A DNA stretch of 58,819 bases from an uncultured Thermosynechococcus sp. (GTDB lineage Bacteria > Cyanobacteriota > Cyanobacteriia > Thermosynechococcales > Thermosynechococcaceae), in assembly GCF_938074695.1 (NCBI RefSeq), contig NZ_CALJEM010000029.1, forward strand, positions 1-58,819, given 5' to 3'. Made by a program: the position numbers and the translations under genes. The number at the start of each line of letters is the position of its first letter. The stretch's first letter is position 1. Below the pieces are notes generated by a model. That model was given only the letters and a program-made list of their open reading frames with translations. It did no database searches and had not been told where the DNA came from. Positions 17,181 through 27,170 of this stretch are shown piece after piece.

Positions 17181-18647
17181 TCAAGAGGTTAAGCCAGCGG
17201 GTATGCGGAACCAATGGGTGGTGCCATCCTTTTGATCCACGAGTTTGACCCCTCGAGCCAACAGCAGATCCCGCAGGCGATCGCTCTCGGCATAGTTCTT
17301 GGCTTGACGGGCAGCAGTACGAGCCGCAACTAACTCTTGAATTTCCTCATCGGTTAGTCCTATTGTCTGCGAAGCTTTTGACTCCTCTTTGACCTCTAAA
17401 CCCAACACCTGAGCAAGGGTCACCAAAGTGTGCCAATCGCGACTCACCTCAGTGAGCGATCGCCCCAAGTCTCCCCCATGGAGATAGCGATGCTGCTCGC
17501 GATTGAGGGTTTTCGCCAGTTCAAAGATCACTGCCAAAGCAGCGGCAGTGTTCAAGTCGTCATCCATGGCCTGACAAAAGGCTTGGCCACTGGGGTGGCT
17601 TTTCGCGTCTTGCGGCGGCGCGGGGGGGAGGGGAATCTGCCGATTCAAGCGCAGGGCTTCCGCCAAGGTTTGCCAGCCCTTGGTAGCGGCGGTAAGTGCC
17701 TCCGGTGTAAAGTCCAAAGGTTTGCGGTATTGAGCCTGCAACACCAACAGGCGTAACGCCATTGGATCAACCCCCTGACCCAGCAAATCGCGAATAGTGG
17801 TGAAGTTGCCCAATGACTTCGACATTTTCTCGGCATTAACGGTCACAAAGCCGTTGTGCAGCCAAAACCGTGCAAGGGGCTGTTGCGTCACCGCCTCTGA
17901 TTGGGCAATTTCATTTTCGTGGTGAGGGAAAATTAAATCCATGCCCCCGCAGTGAATGTCAATGGTTGGCCCTAAGACCTGTTGCACCATGGCTGAACAT
18001 TCAATGTGCCAGCCGGGGCGGCCTTTGCCCCAAGGCGCTTCCCACGGTTCATACACTTGGGTTTCTTCTGGTTTGGCAGCTTTCCAAAGGGCAAAATCTA
18101 GGGGGTGATGTTTGCGCTGCTCTTCCCCTTCCTCAACCCGACCGCTGGCACCGGCGACCAATTGAGAAAGTTGGCGCCCAGAGAGCTTGCCGTAGTTGGG
18201 AAACCGCTCCACCGCATAGTACACATCTGCGTCCACCACATAGGCATAGCCGCGCTCAATGAGACTTTGAATAAGGTCAAGGATGGCCGGAATGGCCGCT
18301 GTGGCGCGGGGATAGGCATTGGCCGGCAAAATGTTCAGGCGAGCCATATCCTCGTGGTAGGCCGCAATGTAGCGATCGCTGACCGCCGCCATGGTTTCTC
18401 CCTGTTCAAGGGCGCGCCGAATAATTTTGTCGTCAACATCGGTAAAATTCTGGACGTAGTACACGGAGTAGCCCAAGAACGTGAGATAGCGGCGCAGTAC
18501 ATCCCACGCTACGTAGGAACGGGCATGTCCTAGATGGCAGTAGTCATACACCGTGACCCCACAGGCATAAATGGTCACCCGCTCTGGGTGCAGGGCGGAA
18601 AAGGGTTCAAGGCGGCGAGACAGTGTGTTGTACAGATGTAAGGGCAC
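17181..18647 (-). CDS. cysS: Cysteine-tRNA ligase
   Basis: Class I aminoacyl-tRNA synthetase charging tRNA-Cys. The 488-aa protein has the HIGH-type motif (HLGHARSYVAWD), the zinc-site Cys in IYACGVTVYDYC and KMSKSLGNF for ATP binding. The C-terminal DALR-like tail is intact. The GTG at 18647 gives the family N-terminus PLHLYNTLSRR; an upstream TTG at 18662 would add five residues. It precedes pyrE in a likely two-gene unit and diverges from rpsN. Confidence 0.95.
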   Translation of the reverse strand: MPLHLYNTLSRRLEPFSALHPERVTIYACGVTVYDYCHLGHARSYVAWDVLRRYLTFLGYSVYYVQNFTDVDDKIIRRALEQGETMAAVSDRYIAAYHEDMARLNILPANAYPRATAAIPAILDLIQSLIERGYAYVVDADVYYAVERFPNYGKLSGRQLSQLVAGASGRVEEGEEQRKHHPLDFALWKAAKPEETQVYEPWEAPWGKGRPGWHIECSAMVQQVLGPTIDIHCGGMDLIFPHHENEIAQSEAVTQQPLARFWLHNGFVTVNAEKMSKSLGNFTTIRDLLGQGVDPMALRLLVLQAQYRKPLDFTPEALTAATKGWQTLAEALRLNRQIPLPPAPPQDAKSHPSGQAFCQAMDDDLNTAAALAVIFELAKTLNREQHRYLHGGDLGRSLTEVSRDWHTLVTLAQVLGLEVKEESKASQTIGLTDEEIQELVAARTAARQAKNYAESDRLRDLLLARGVKLVDQKDGTTHWFRIPAGLTS

Positions 18648-18745
18648 AGGAATACCCCGCAAGGATCAACAGTTGCAGCGGCAAATCGCTCTTTGATACG
18701 ATATAGGATACCAAATTCACCATTATCGAGGACAAACACACCCCC

Positions 18746-19048
18746 ATGGCCAAAAAAAGCATGATCGAACGGGAGAAAAAGCGGCAACGGCTCGTTGCTA
18801 AATACGCCAGTAAACGCCAAGAACTCAAGGCCAAACTGGCCAGTGCCGAAACCCCAGAAGAGATCATGAGCATCCATCGTCAACTGCAACGCTTGCCCCG
18901 CAACAGTGCCCCTTCACGGCTGCGGAATCGCTGCTGGCTGACGGGTCGCCCGCGGGGCTATTACCGGGATTTTGGCCTCTGCCGCAATGCCCTGCGGGAA
19001 ATGGCACACCAAGGGCTACTGCCGGGGGTAGTCAAGGCCAGTTGGTAA
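18746..19048 (+). CDS. rpsN: 30S ribosomal protein S14
   Basis: A 100-aa S14 of the long, zinc-independent type (no CxxC pairs). It starts [17 protein letters not shown] and ends with the conserved [23 protein letters not shown] region, which contacts 16S rRNA in the small-subunit head. It stands alone, outside the main ribosomal protein cluster, which is usual in cyanobacteria. Confidence 0.97.
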   Translation: MAKKSMIEREKKRQRLVAKYASKRQELKAKLASAETPEEIMSIHRQLQRLPRNSAPSRLRNRCWLTGRPRGYYRDFGLCRNALREMAHQGLLPGVVKASW

Positions 19049-19090
19049 GTTAGCTTTGCTACCCTAGAACGAAGGGATTGAGGCAAAACC

Positions 19091-19378
19091 ATGGCAGAGC
19101 GATTATCCCAAGCCGAGATTGAGGGGCAGCTAGCCAGCTTACCCGGCTGGAAACTGGTGGGCGATCGCCTTGAACAAACCTTTACCTTCAAAGACTTCCT
19201 AGGTTCGATTGCTTTTGTCAATCGCCTTGTGGATCCCGCTGAACAGGCGGGACACCACCCAGATTTAACCATTTCTTGGAATCGGGTGACAGTCTGCCTC
19301 ACCACCCATGATGCGGGTGGGATTACCCAAAAGGACATTGACCTGGCCAAAGTGATCTCTGATCTGGCAGCAGGATAA
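19091..19378 (+). CDS. 4a-hydroxytetrahydrobiopterin dehydratase (pterin carbinolamine dehydratase)
   Basis: A 95-aa PCD/DCoH family protein. The active-site motif is visible as AGHHPDLTISWNRV, followed by LTTHDAGGIT and DIDLAKVI. The enzyme dehydrates 4a-hydroxy-tetrahydropterins; in cyanobacteria without phenylalanine hydroxylase its substrate is uncertain, and a role in molybdopterin or other pterin recycling is possible. It follows rpsN by 42 bp on the same strand. The start has no obvious ribosome site but is the only sensible ATG. Confidence 0.92.
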   Translation: MAERLSQAEIEGQLASLPGWKLVGDRLEQTFTFKDFLGSIAFVNRLVDPAEQAGHHPDLTISWNRVTVCLTTHDAGGITQKDIDLAKVISDLAAG

Positions 19379-19392
19379 CTTTCGGCTGAATT

Positions 19393-19575
19393 ATGAAATG
19401 CCTTGAAAATGAGAGCTTTGCCGTCAAAGCGCAGAAGTTAATCCATAACCTACGCCAAGTGATGGGGTCATCAGGCATTGTTACTATTCCAACTCTTAAA
19501 ACGGCTTCAGGGGAGTCTGTCCCCCGCATTATTGATGTTTCCGTGGACTACGGCGAGAATCTACGCTTTAATTAA
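19393..19575 (+). CDS. Small hypothetical ORF
   Basis: A 60-aa reading frame 14 bp downstream of the pterin dehydratase gene. I do not recognise it. The sequence has a helical N-terminus (SFAVKAQKLIHNLRQVMG) and a beta-like second half (GIVTIPTLKTASGES). It may be a small protein cotranscribed with the dehydratase, or a chance ORF. Confidence 0.35.
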   Translation: MKCLENESFAVKAQKLIHNLRQVMGSSGIVTIPTLKTASGESVPRIIDVSVDYGENLRFN

Positions 19576-19601
19576 CGCCTTGGGGAACTGAGCTGCGAAA
19601 C

Positions 19602-21341
19602 CTAGGCCACATGCTCTACCCGTATCCAGGGGGCATAGGGGTTCACGAAGCCTGTAACCGTAATCGGCTGCCCATCTCTATAGGTTTGCAGGCGCTCGTT
19701 CACAGTGGGGTGGAGCGTCACCAAGGGCCACAACCGCCGATCAGTATGCAGTTGATAGGCTTGCTCTCCTAATTTCACAAATTCGCCCCTGAGAGTTTGC
19801 ATTCCTGCGGTCACAGTCATCGGCGTGGGGTGGGCGATCGCCACCGTCCAAGGCAGGGGAAGGGTAGGATCAAAGGTCTCTAACGTTCGGAGTTGCCAAG
19901 CTTCCCATTCTGGATGTTGCAATGGCAGGTTAAAGAAGGGAAAAATGCCCTGCTGGCACGCCTGAATTAAAGGCCTCAGATCAAGGGCACCCACCAGCTC
20001 TTGAGGAGATTTCCCTTGGCGAATGGCTGTGGCAGCTAACCACCCTGCCCCCTGCCCAATGCCCATGACCAAAGGTTGCAAGCGGGTGGCACCATTGGCA
20101 ATGTGGGTCACGGAGATATTTTTCTCTGCAACTAAAAAGCCTTCTACCCGCTGGGGGATTAAGGAGGTATAGGGAACTACAAAGGGCGTCCCTGTCCAGC
20201 GACCGCCCCAACGGATAGACTTAGGCATCAGGGGGAGTTCCATCCCTGGATAGTGGTGATCGTTCGGGTAGTTGCCAATAGCAATCCCCGTGTAGTGACC
20301 TTGAGCATCAACGGGGGGTGGAGCATTGGGGAGAATGTCCTGCTCTTGAATCGTGGTAAGGCCGATCAGACGGCGACTTTCCCGGTAGTAGGGATGGAGG
20401 GCATAGGCACCGCCCCCCAAGCTAGCGGGGAATCGGGGAAAGGTCTCCTCCGCTAGACCATAGCGGCGCCCAAGGTGGCGTTGAATGTAGCAGGCAAAAT
20501 CCTGGGCGTGCCAGCGCGCTTCTTGACAAAAGGCCTGGCGAGCTTGGGGAGAACCCACCAGGCGCTCCAGACCCACGCCATAGTCATTTCCCTGCTGTGG
20601 CCAGTTAAGCATAAAGCGATTTCCCGGCAGGCGGCCATAGTTGAGAAAGTGCTGCGGGTCGTAGCCAGCCCAAGCGCCGCTAAATTTGCGCTCCTCCCAC
20701 AGCGGCGAAGGGAGAATCTCCGGGGCAGTGGCTCCCTCCCCATAGTCCTGCAACACCACAACCCATGTGGGGGCTTGAACGGGATAGGTCTGCGTCAGAG
20801 GGGTGGGGGCTACAGGTGCAGAGGGTTCTTGGGTTTCCGCCTGCCACTCCCACCCCCAGCGATGGGGAATCTGCCCCAAGGCAAGGAGATCCCCCAGTTC
20901 TGTGGCGTCAATGGTGATTTGGGCATGGATGGTGAGGCCGGTAAATTCTACACCGAGGATGCGATCGCCTTGGCGCAAAACCGCTTGGGGAAGATCGCCG
21001 ACAATCCACGTCAGGTGAGGGGTTGCCTTGACCCACTCGGCAAACAGATCAGCGGCCACCTTTGGCTCAAAGGTAAAGAAACTCACCCAAGCATGATCTA
21101 GCCCCCCCGGCTGTCGCTGGGCGATCGCCCGCAGAAATTGACCCCACAGTCCTGTTTGCCAAGCCATAAGTTCATTGCCATCGGGCGCAGCTACCCCCGC
21201 ACTGGTGAGCATGCCGCCAAGCCAAGGGGTTTCACTGACCAGCACCGTTTGCGCACCGGCACGAGCCGCCGTTAAGGCAGCAGCTACCCCCCCCGTACCA
21301 CCGCCAACCACCAGTACTTCAGTGCGCAGCGTTTGCCTCAC
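19602..21341 (-). CDS. FAD-dependent oxidoreductase (PF12831-type)
   Basis: A 579-aa flavoprotein with the N-terminal FAD-binding motif [19 protein letters not shown] and a second glycine-rich, FAD-contacting LAALG-type region. It resembles the PF12831 family of FAD-dependent dehydrogenases of unknown substrate. No signal peptide or iron-sulfur motif is visible. The GTG start at 21341 overlaps the lepB stop as GTGA, so translation is probably coupled to lepB. Longer upstream codons would run inside lepB and are rejected. Confidence 0.82.
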   Translation of the reverse strand: MRQTLRTEVLVVGGGTGGVAAALTAARAGAQTVLVSETPWLGGMLTSAGVAAPDGNELMAWQTGLWGQFLRAIAQRQPGGLDHAWVSFFTFEPKVAADLFAEWVKATPHLTWIVGDLPQAVLRQGDRILGVEFTGLTIHAQITIDATELGDLLALGQIPHRWGWEWQAETQEPSAPVAPTPLTQTYPVQAPTWVVVLQDYGEGATAPEILPSPLWEERKFSGAWAGYDPQHFLNYGRLPGNRFMLNWPQQGNDYGVGLERLVGSPQARQAFCQEARWHAQDFACYIQRHLGRRYGLAEETFPRFPASLGGGAYALHPYYRESRRLIGLTTIQEQDILPNAPPPVDAQGHYTGIAIGNYPNDHHYPGMELPLMPKSIRWGGRWTGTPFVVPYTSLIPQRVEGFLVAEKNISVTHIANGATRLQPLVMGIGQGAGWLAATAIRQGKSPQELVGALDLRPLIQACQQGIFPFFNLPLQHPEWEAWQLRTLETFDPTLPLPWTVAIAHPTPMTVTAGMQTLRGEFVKLGEQAYQLHTDRRLWPLVTLHPTVNERLQTYRDGQPITVTGFVNPYAPWIRVEHVA

Positions 21342-21985
21342 TGTTGCGGTGCCATGGGATTCGTAATCAGCCCCCAGCGATCGGGGGGCCAAAAACGAAT
21401 TGCCGCCCGACCAATAATGTAATTGCGGGGTACCACCCCCCAGCAGCGACCGTCAAAGCTGTTATTGCGGTTATCTCCCAAAACCAAGTAACTATTGGGG
21501 GGAATGACTTGCGGTTGTGCCAAATAGGGCTGTATGCCGGCACAGGTATCCACCGACGTAAAAGATGAAGGCGCAAGATAGGGTTCAGGTAGGGGTTGAT
21601 TGTTAACATAGACTCGCCCTTGACGCAGCTCCACGCGATCGCCGGGCAAGCCCACTACCCGTTTGATGAAGGCATCGCGAAAGCCCGCCTGCTGGAGCGC
21701 TGGGGTTGGATTAAAAACAATAATGTCGCCACGGTGGGGGGAGTGAAAATAGTAACTGATTTTTTCAATAATCAGGCGATCGTTAATCAGCAGGGTTTCT
21801 TCCATTGAGCCGGTGGGGATATAGCGGGCCTCCGCCACAAATGTACGAATACCAATAGCAAGAACAGCCGCTAATCCTAGGGTTTTGGCCATTTCCAGCC
21901 ACCAAGGTTCTGTCGCCTTGTTGGTCTTGGCTGCAATAGATTCGGTCGTAGAAGCATTCGTGGGTGGCACTTTGCCATCGGACAT
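21338..21985 (-). CDS. lepB: Signal peptidase I
   Basis: Membrane serine protease that removes signal peptides from exported proteins. The 215-aa product has one N-terminal membrane anchor ([21 protein letters not shown]), the catalytic Ser in [11 protein letters not shown], the catalytic Lys in [12 protein letters not shown] and the conserved [12 protein letters not shown] box. The ATG at 21985 (MSDGKVPP) is preferred over the more upstream codon. It is followed by the overlapping FAD oxidoreductase gene. Confidence 0.94.
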   Translation of the reverse strand: MSDGKVPPTNASTTESIAAKTNKATEPWWLEMAKTLGLAAVLAIGIRTFVAEARYIPTGSMEETLLINDRLIIEKISYYFHSPHRGDIIVFNPTPALQQAGFRDAFIKRVVGLPGDRVELRQGRVYVNNQPLPEPYLAPSSFTSVDTCAGIQPYLAQPQVIPPNSYLVLGDNRNNSFDGRCWGVVPRNYIIGRAAIRFWPPDRWGLITNPMAPQQ

Positions 21986-22117
21986 AGGAGGGAATCTCGC
22001 AAACAAATTGAAGCTATGCACTCCACGATACTACAGCGACATCAGGCTAGAGGTTACTGTTTAATCTTCGGGTGCTTTGGAAAGCATTCTGTTCCACGGG
22101 ATGAGCTAGGACCTGAC

Positions 22118-23017
22118 TCAGAGGAATTGCAGGATCTGCTCAATCATGTACTGAGCTTGGGCAGCATAACTACCGCCAAAAAGATTGAAGTGATTGAGAA
22201 TGTGGTACAGGTTGTAAACGGTTTTCCGTTGTGCATAGGCGGCGGGTAGGGGATAGGTGGCGTTATAGCCCTGATAAAAAGCATCAGGAAACCCCCCAAA
22301 GAGTTCACTCATTGCTAAGTCCACTTCGCGATCGCCATAGTAACTGGCAGGGTCAAAAATCACAGGTTCCCCTGTGCGGCAAAAGGCAGCATTCCCCGAC
22401 CAGAGATCGCCGTGAACTAGGGTAGGGGCTGGCTCATGATTCAGGAGTTCCGGAATGGCTGCCAGTAACTTCTCGGCTTTGGGAAAGTGCCCACCCCGAC
22501 GGCGAGCCAGATCAAACTGATAACGCAGCCGAGCATCGCGGAAAAATTCGCCCCAGTTGTCTGACCAAGGGTTGATTTGGGGGGTGGCACCAATGGTGTT
22601 ATTTTCTGGCCAGCCGTAGCGATCGCCTGTACCCTGGAGATGCAACCGCGCTAGCTGTGCCCCCATTTGCCACCAATCCCCTGAACTGGTCAGCGGCAGG
22701 TATTCTAACACTAGAAAACTAGCGTCCGCCACACTTCCCCACAGCAGGGGCAAGGGAACACGAATTGCCTGAACCTTGGCGATCGCCCGCAAGGCATTGG
22801 CTTCGGCAGCAAACATAGATTGCCGTTCAGGGCGATTAAATTTGATAAAAAGCGTTTGCTGCGGATGCTGCCACACATAGGTGGTGTTAATACTGCCACC
22901 CCCCACTGCAAGGGCTTGACCATCGTGGAGCCGCTGACCCGTCGCTGCGGCAAATTGATCCCACAACTGTTGCCAGCGACCCACAGCCTCAACCCTTAGT
23001 CGTCGTAGATGCGACAC
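22118..23017 (-). CDS. Fructosamine kinase family protein
   Basis: A 299-aa protein-kinase-like-fold enzyme. It has the GGGSINTTY nucleotide loop, the catalytic VHGDLWSGN loop and FDPASYYGDREVDLAM metal motif of the fructosamine-3-kinase/YniA family. These enzymes phosphorylate ketoamines such as ribulosamines on glycated proteins, starting their repair. The first GTG (23017) overlaps the 3' end of CP12 by 22 bp; a second GTG at 22984 would remove the overlap. Either way it probably shares a transcript with CP12. Confidence 0.88.
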   Translation of the reverse strand: MSHLRRLRVEAVGRWQQLWDQFAAATGQRLHDGQALAVGGGSINTTYVWQHPQQTLFIKFNRPERQSMFAAEANALRAIAKVQAIRVPLPLLWGSVADASFLVLEYLPLTSSGDWWQMGAQLARLHLQGTGDRYGWPENNTIGATPQINPWSDNWGEFFRDARLRYQFDLARRRGGHFPKAEKLLAAIPELLNHEPAPTLVHGDLWSGNAAFCRTGEPVIFDPASYYGDREVDLAMSELFGGFPDAFYQGYNATYPLPAAYAQRKTVYNLYHILNHFNLFGGSYAAQAQYMIEQILQFL

Positions 23018-23223
23018 TCAGCAGCATCAGGGTTATCATCGCAGTACTGCTGAAAGGAGGTTTTGTGATCTTGCTGTTCAGCGCGCTGATGGGCAGCTTC
23101 CGCTTGCAGTTCCTCAAGGGCGTCCCAAGCAGCGGCGCATTGTCCAGAGGTTGCCCCTTCGGTATCACAGATTTGATGGGCTTCCTCGCGAGCTTGTTCG
23201 ATTTGTTTCTCAAGATTACTCAT
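22996..23223 (-). CDS. CP12, Calvin-cycle redox switch protein
   Basis: A 75-aa intrinsically flexible protein that bridges GAPDH and phosphoribulokinase in the dark. Both redox Cys pairs are present (Cys19/Cys29 and Cys61/Cys70), as are the core AAAWDALEELQAEAAH and the C-terminal YCDDNPDAAECRIYDD that inserts into GAPDH. It is a canonical, unfused CP12. The fructosamine-kinase-like gene follows with overlap. Confidence 0.96.
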   Translation of the reverse strand: MSNLEKQIEQAREEAHQICDTEGATSGQCAAAWDALEELQAEAAHQRAEQQDHKTSFQQYCDDNPDAAECRIYDD

Positions 23224-23454
23224 AGAGCCTGTATTGAATCACCGTATTCAGTTTACAGCCCTTTTCTAGGATATGGAGACAACAGAAGAGATGGATTGCT
23301 CTTCTATCTTAGTTTTCACAGGGCGAAGCACGTACTATCTTTGGGAAAAGGGCTGGATGCAATCTGCCCAAGGGCAGGAATGCTGTTACTCCACTCTAGC
23401 TAATGAATGCCTTGACCTGCCAGTTGGCAAACCTGCATCCCCCTCCCTAAAGCC

Positions 23455-25056
23455 CTACAGGGTACTGTTGGCAACTGCTGCCTCACTCAGCAAACTGGGA
23501 GCAAATTGCGTTAATTGAGCATACAGGGGCAGATGGTGTTGCGCCACCGCAGGGAGGGCGGCATGGACGTGAGTGGCGATCGCCGTTGTGGTCACGTCGT
23601 AGGTCTGGGTAGCCAGTTTGGGATACATCCCCACAGCAATAATCGGTAACAGGAGGGAGAGGGCAATAAAAGTTTCACGGGGATTGATGTCCAAAAGCAG
23701 TTTGTCAAATATATCGCCCGCTTGTTTGCCCGTAAAGACACGGCGCAGCATCGAGAGCAGATAGACGGGCGTGATAATCACCCCCACCGCCGCAAGGAAC
23801 ATCACCCCCACTTTGAAGGTGGTGGAGTAGGCATCGCTGTTGGTTAAGCCCAAAAAGACGGTGAGTTCACTGACAAAGCCACTCATGCCGGGCAGTGCCA
23901 AAGAGGCCATGGCGGCGGCGGTAAAGAGGGCAAAGGTTTTCGGCATGGATTGAGCAATGCCGCTCATTTTTTCCATGGCCAAGGTGTGGGTGCGATCGTA
24001 GGTCACCCCCGCCAAGAAGAAGAGGGCAGCCGCAATCAAACCGTGGGAGAGCATTTGGAGCATCGCCCCATTGAGACCAATGCCGTTGAGGGCACCAATC
24101 CCCAAGAGCACAAAACCCATGTGGGAAATTGAGGAGTAGGCCAGTCGCCGCTTTAGATTTTCTTGGCCAAAGGCAGTCAGGGCACCATAGACAATATTCA
24201 CCACGCCTAGGGCAATGAGGACAGGGGCAAAGTAGATGTGGGCATCGGGGAGCATTTGCAGGTTGAAGCGAATTAGACCATAGCCCCCCATTTTCAAAAG
24301 CACTCCTGCCAACACCATGGAGACCGGCGCAGAGGCTTCCCCATGGGCATCGGGCAACCAAGTGTGTAGTGGGAAAATCGGCAGCTTGACCCCAAAGGCA
24401 ATCAGGAAGCCACTGTAAGCAAAGAGTTCCAGCGCCAAGGGATAGTCCTTCAGGCCTAAAGCCATCATGCTGAGGGTAAAGTCACCGCCATAGAAGGCCA
24501 TCGCTAGGCCAGCAATGAGGATAAAGAGGGAACCAACGGCAGTGTAGAGAATGAATTTGGTTGCAGCGTATTGGCGTTTGGCGCCGCCCCAGATAGAAAT
24601 CAGCAAATAGACAGGGACCAGTTCCAGTTCCCACAGCAAAAAGAAAAGAATCAGGTCTTGGGCAGCAAAGACGCCAATTTGGGCACTGTAGAGTGCCAGC
24701 ATCAGGAAATAAAATAAACGCGGCTTTTGCTTCACTTGCCAAGCCGCAAAGATTGCCACTGTATTCACCAGACCCGTCAGTAAAATCAGGGGGACGGCAA
24801 GGCCATCAACCGCTAGAGACCAGTTCAGGCCAATTTGCGGGAGCCAAGGCACAGTTTCCACTATTTGCATCTGGGCAGATTGGGCATCGTAGTGCTGCCA
24901 GAAAACCATTGCCGAAAGGCCAAATTCGAGGAGTGCGATCGCCAGGGCATACCAGCGGACTGTCTTCCCCTCGCGGTCGGGCAACACGGGAATCAAGAAG
25001 GCTGCCCCTAAAGGCAGCAGCGTTACTACAGTCAGCCAAGGAAATTGGACATTCAT
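23455..25056 (-). CDS. ndhD: NAD(P)H-quinone oxidoreductase subunit 4 (NdhD, probably NdhD2-like)
   Basis: Proton-pumping membrane subunit of the cyanobacterial NDH-1 complex. About 533 aa with some fourteen hydrophobic segments. The conserved charged residues of antiporter-like subunits are seen in [14 protein letters not shown] (Glu) and [17 protein letters not shown] (Lys and the HTWLPDAH signature). It stands alone rather than beside ndhF, and in this lineage the ndhF1-linked copy is NdhD1, so an NdhD2-like identity is likely but inferred. It diverges from the Mrp operon, whose MrpD is a distant homologue. The start is the ATG at 25056 (MNVQFPW). Confidence 0.92.
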   Translation of the reverse strand: MNVQFPWLTVVTLLPLGAAFLIPVLPDREGKTVRWYALAIALLEFGLSAMVFWQHYDAQSAQMQIVETVPWLPQIGLNWSLAVDGLAVPLILLTGLVNTVAIFAAWQVKQKPRLFYFLMLALYSAQIGVFAAQDLILFFLLWELELVPVYLLISIWGGAKRQYAATKFILYTAVGSLFILIAGLAMAFYGGDFTLSMMALGLKDYPLALELFAYSGFLIAFGVKLPIFPLHTWLPDAHGEASAPVSMVLAGVLLKMGGYGLIRFNLQMLPDAHIYFAPVLIALGVVNIVYGALTAFGQENLKRRLAYSSISHMGFVLLGIGALNGIGLNGAMLQMLSHGLIAAALFFLAGVTYDRTHTLAMEKMSGIAQSMPKTFALFTAAAMASLALPGMSGFVSELTVFLGLTNSDAYSTTFKVGVMFLAAVGVIITPVYLLSMLRRVFTGKQAGDIFDKLLLDINPRETFIALSLLLPIIAVGMYPKLATQTYDVTTTAIATHVHAALPAVAQHHLPLYAQLTQFAPSLLSEAAVANSTL

Positions 25057-25388
25057 CAGACAACCCCCCAAGGGACGAGTCCAGTGATCTGTTTAAGTAT
25101 CTAAAGTACCTCAATAAGAATATATACCTATTCGCCAAATGTTGCAAATTGTTAAGCACTTTTCTAAATTATAAAGTTCATGGCATAGCTATTGACAAAA
25201 ACCTATTTAATAGAAAACTAACATTGATCTGAATAAAGTTAAGATGGGGTTTAACGTGCTTAAGGAGGCCGGCAGGTTCCCCACCGTTGGCTACGGCGGT
25301 GCAGTTCTACCGCAAAAAACTGCACCCCAAAGGAAAGAGGGAATGTTAAAGTCTGTTCTAAATATCAGGGTGTCTGCGGGTTAAAGTC
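25057..25388 (+). promoter_or_regulatory. Divergent ndhD/mrp intergenic region with structured mrp leader
   Basis: This 332-bp gap contains no gene. Close to mrpC it can fold into two competing hairpins. One is CACCG (25282-25286) with CGGTG (25297-25301), or alternatively CCGT/ACGG inside it. The other is a 9-bp perfect stem GGTGCAGTT (25298-25306) with AACTGCACC (25318-25326) around an 11-nt loop. The shared GGTG means both cannot form fully at once. The 62 nt from there to the mrpC ATG at 25389 are unstructured and A-rich. No known riboswitch class is recognised with confidence. Regulation of the antiporter operon is inference. Confidence 0.4.
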
Positions 25389-25730
25389 ATGATTTTCTTG
25401 CAAGCAAGCGTTTTTGTCACTATCCTCGTCGGTTTTTTAGCCACGATTGTCAAGAAAAATCTACTCATGAAGATTGTGACAATGGATGTCATGAGCACCG
25501 GCGTGGTGGCTTTGTTTGTGGTGATTGCTACCCACAGTGGCTTTGTTACACCTATTGCGCGTGGGGGGGTCTTTGATACTGCCTATGCGGATCCGCTGCC
25601 CCAAGCGGTGATTTTAACCGCGATCGTGATTGGTCTTTCAATTCAAACGCTGATGCTGGTGGCGGCAATGAAGCTAGCGCGGGATAACCCAACTTTGGAA
25701 ACGCCAGAAATTGATCAAAAGTATCTGTAG
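25389..25730 (+). CDS. mrpC: Mrp antiporter subunit C (NuoK-like)
   Basis: A 113-aa protein with three membrane helices, homologous to NuoK/NdhE, from the multisubunit Mrp Na+(K+)/H+ antiporter in the cytoplasmic membrane. The VVALFVVIATHSGFVTPI and LPQAVILTAIVIGLSIQTLML segments match MrpC; the PQAVILTAIVIG motif carries the family signature. It is the first gene of a seven-gene operon, 9 bp before mrpD. Confidence 0.88.
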   Translation: MIFLQASVFVTILVGFLATIVKKNLLMKIVTMDVMSTGVVALFVVIATHSGFVTPIARGGVFDTAYADPLPQAVILTAIVIGLSIQTLMLVAAMKLARDNPTLETPEIDQKYL

Positions 25731-25739
25731 GAAGTGGCA

Positions 25740-27170
25740 ATGACAGAGCTGGCGATCGCTTGGATTTTGTTGCCATTTGTGGCCGGCTTAATGCTTTATC
25801 TACTGCCCCCCTTGGCGCGGGGTCTAACGCTGGCGATCGCCTTGGTTTCCCTCTGTGTCGGCTTAGGCATCATCATCCACCAAATCAACACTTCCTTTAT
25901 CCTGCTGGATAGCTTTGGCGTTTCCTTGAGCATTGACCCCCTCAGTGGCTACTTTATTGTCACCAATGCCCTCGTCATTTTGGCAGCACTGTTACATACG
26001 TGGCAGGAGGGCTATAGGGCGTTCTTTTATGTTCTGCTGTGTCTGCTCCACGGCTGTGCCAACACCGTCTTTATTTCAGCGGATTTCCTCAGTCTCTACG
26101 TCAATATTGAGGTGCTGGGGATTGTCGTCTTTCTATTGATTGCCTATCCCCCCAGCGATCGTTCTCTTTGGATTGCCCTGCGCTACCTGATGGTGAGCAA
26201 TGTGGCCATGCTCTTCTATCTCATAGGGGTAGCTCTTGTTTATCGGACAAACTATACCTTTGCCTTTAGTGCTCTGATGCCAGCACCGCCAGAAGCTGTG
26301 GCTCTGATTTTGGTGGCATTGTTGGCAAAGGGCGCCATTTTCGTCAGTGGGCTTTGGTTACCCCAAACGAATGTTGTTGCCGCTCCTGTTGTTGCTGCTC
26401 TCCTAGCCGGCGTTGTCGAAAATGCGGGAGTTTTTAGTCTAGCTCGCCTCAGTCTCCTGTATAGCGAGATTGCCGACATTGTGCAGCTTTTTGCCCTCGC
26501 CTCGATCTTGTTTGGAGCAGTGTTTGCCTTGGTGGCCGAGGATGTGCGGCGGATGCTCAGCTTCAGTACCCTTGGCCAACTGGGATGGGTGATCATTGCC
26601 CCAGCAGCGGCAGGTTTGTATGCCCTTATGCACGGTTTAGCAAAGGCCAGTCTTTTTCTGAGTGTGGGGCAACTGCGTCACTATCGTCTTAGTGAATTGC
26701 GCCAAGAGGGTCTGCCGCGCCCGGTGGCGATCGCCCTGATAATTGCCGGTTATGGCATTGTCGGTGTGCCCTTCCTTGCCGGATTTCCCGCTAAAGTCTT
26801 GACCCTGAGTTACCTTGAGCCGTGGCAGCAGGGACTGCTCTATGGCGCTGGCTGTTTAACGGCCACAATTTACAGCAAATTCCTCTTTTTGCCCCACTAT
26901 CCCGGCAAGACCCCTCTGCCCGTGGGCTACAGTACCGCCACCATGGTGCTCTTGGGTGGGCTATTTCTTGCCAATGCCGGCTACATGGAAGCCTACAGGA
27001 GTGGCATGGGTTTGTTACGCGCTTTTTTGCTGCCCTTGGTGGGGTGTGGTCTGGTGGCCTTGGGGGTCTCCCGCTGGGAATCCCCTTGGCGGGGGGCTTG
27101 GGAGCGCCTAGAGCATCTTCTAGGGGTGATGCTATTACTGTTACTTGGCTTGGTGGGATTAGCCCTATGA
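25740..27170 (+). CDS. mrpD: Mrp antiporter subunit D (NuoN/NdhD-like)
   Basis: A 476-aa antiporter-like subunit with about fourteen membrane helices. The conserved acidic residue appears in LYVNIEVLGIVVFLL and conserved lysines in LAKGAIFVSGLWLPQT and MHGLAKASLFLSVGQL. It lacks HTWLPDAH, which separates it from NDH-1 NdhD. It is the only full antiporter-type module in this operon. The ATG at 25740 is two codons after an in-frame GTG. Its stop overlaps mrpE as ATGA. Confidence 0.88.
   Translation: MTELAIAWILLPFVAGLMLYLLPPLARGLTLAIALVSLCVGLGIIIHQINTSFILLDSFGVSLSIDPLSGYFIVTNALVILAALLHTWQEGYRAFFYVLLCLLHGCANTVFISADFLSLYVNIEVLGIVVFLLIAYPPSDRSLWIALRYLMVSNVAMLFYLIGVALVYRTNYTFAFSALMPAPPEAVALILVALLAKGAIFVSGLWLPQTNVVAAPVVAALLAGVVENAGVFSLARLSLLYSEIADIVQLFALASILFGAVFALVAEDVRRMLSFSTLGQLGWVIIAPAAAGLYALMHGLAKASLFLSVGQLRHYRLSELRQEGLPRPVAIALIIAGYGIVGVPFLAGFPAKVLTLSYLEPWQQGLLYGAGCLTATIYSKFLFLPHYPGKTPLPVGYSTATMVLLGGLFLANAGYMEAYRSGMGLLRAFLLPLVGCGLVALGVSRWESPWRGAWERLEHLLGVMLLLLLGLVGLAL

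Noticed and set aside
23264-23518. 81-codon plus-strand frame between CP12 and ndhD
   Set aside because: It runs into the 3' end of ndhD in antisense, has no ribosome site and resembles no family; the 231-bp gap otherwise holds only the CP12 upstream region.
25261-25388. Match of the mrp leader to a known riboswitch class
   Set aside because: I tried to align it by memory to the c-di-AMP, Li+ and Na+ riboswitch consensus and could not; only a generic structured leader is claimed.
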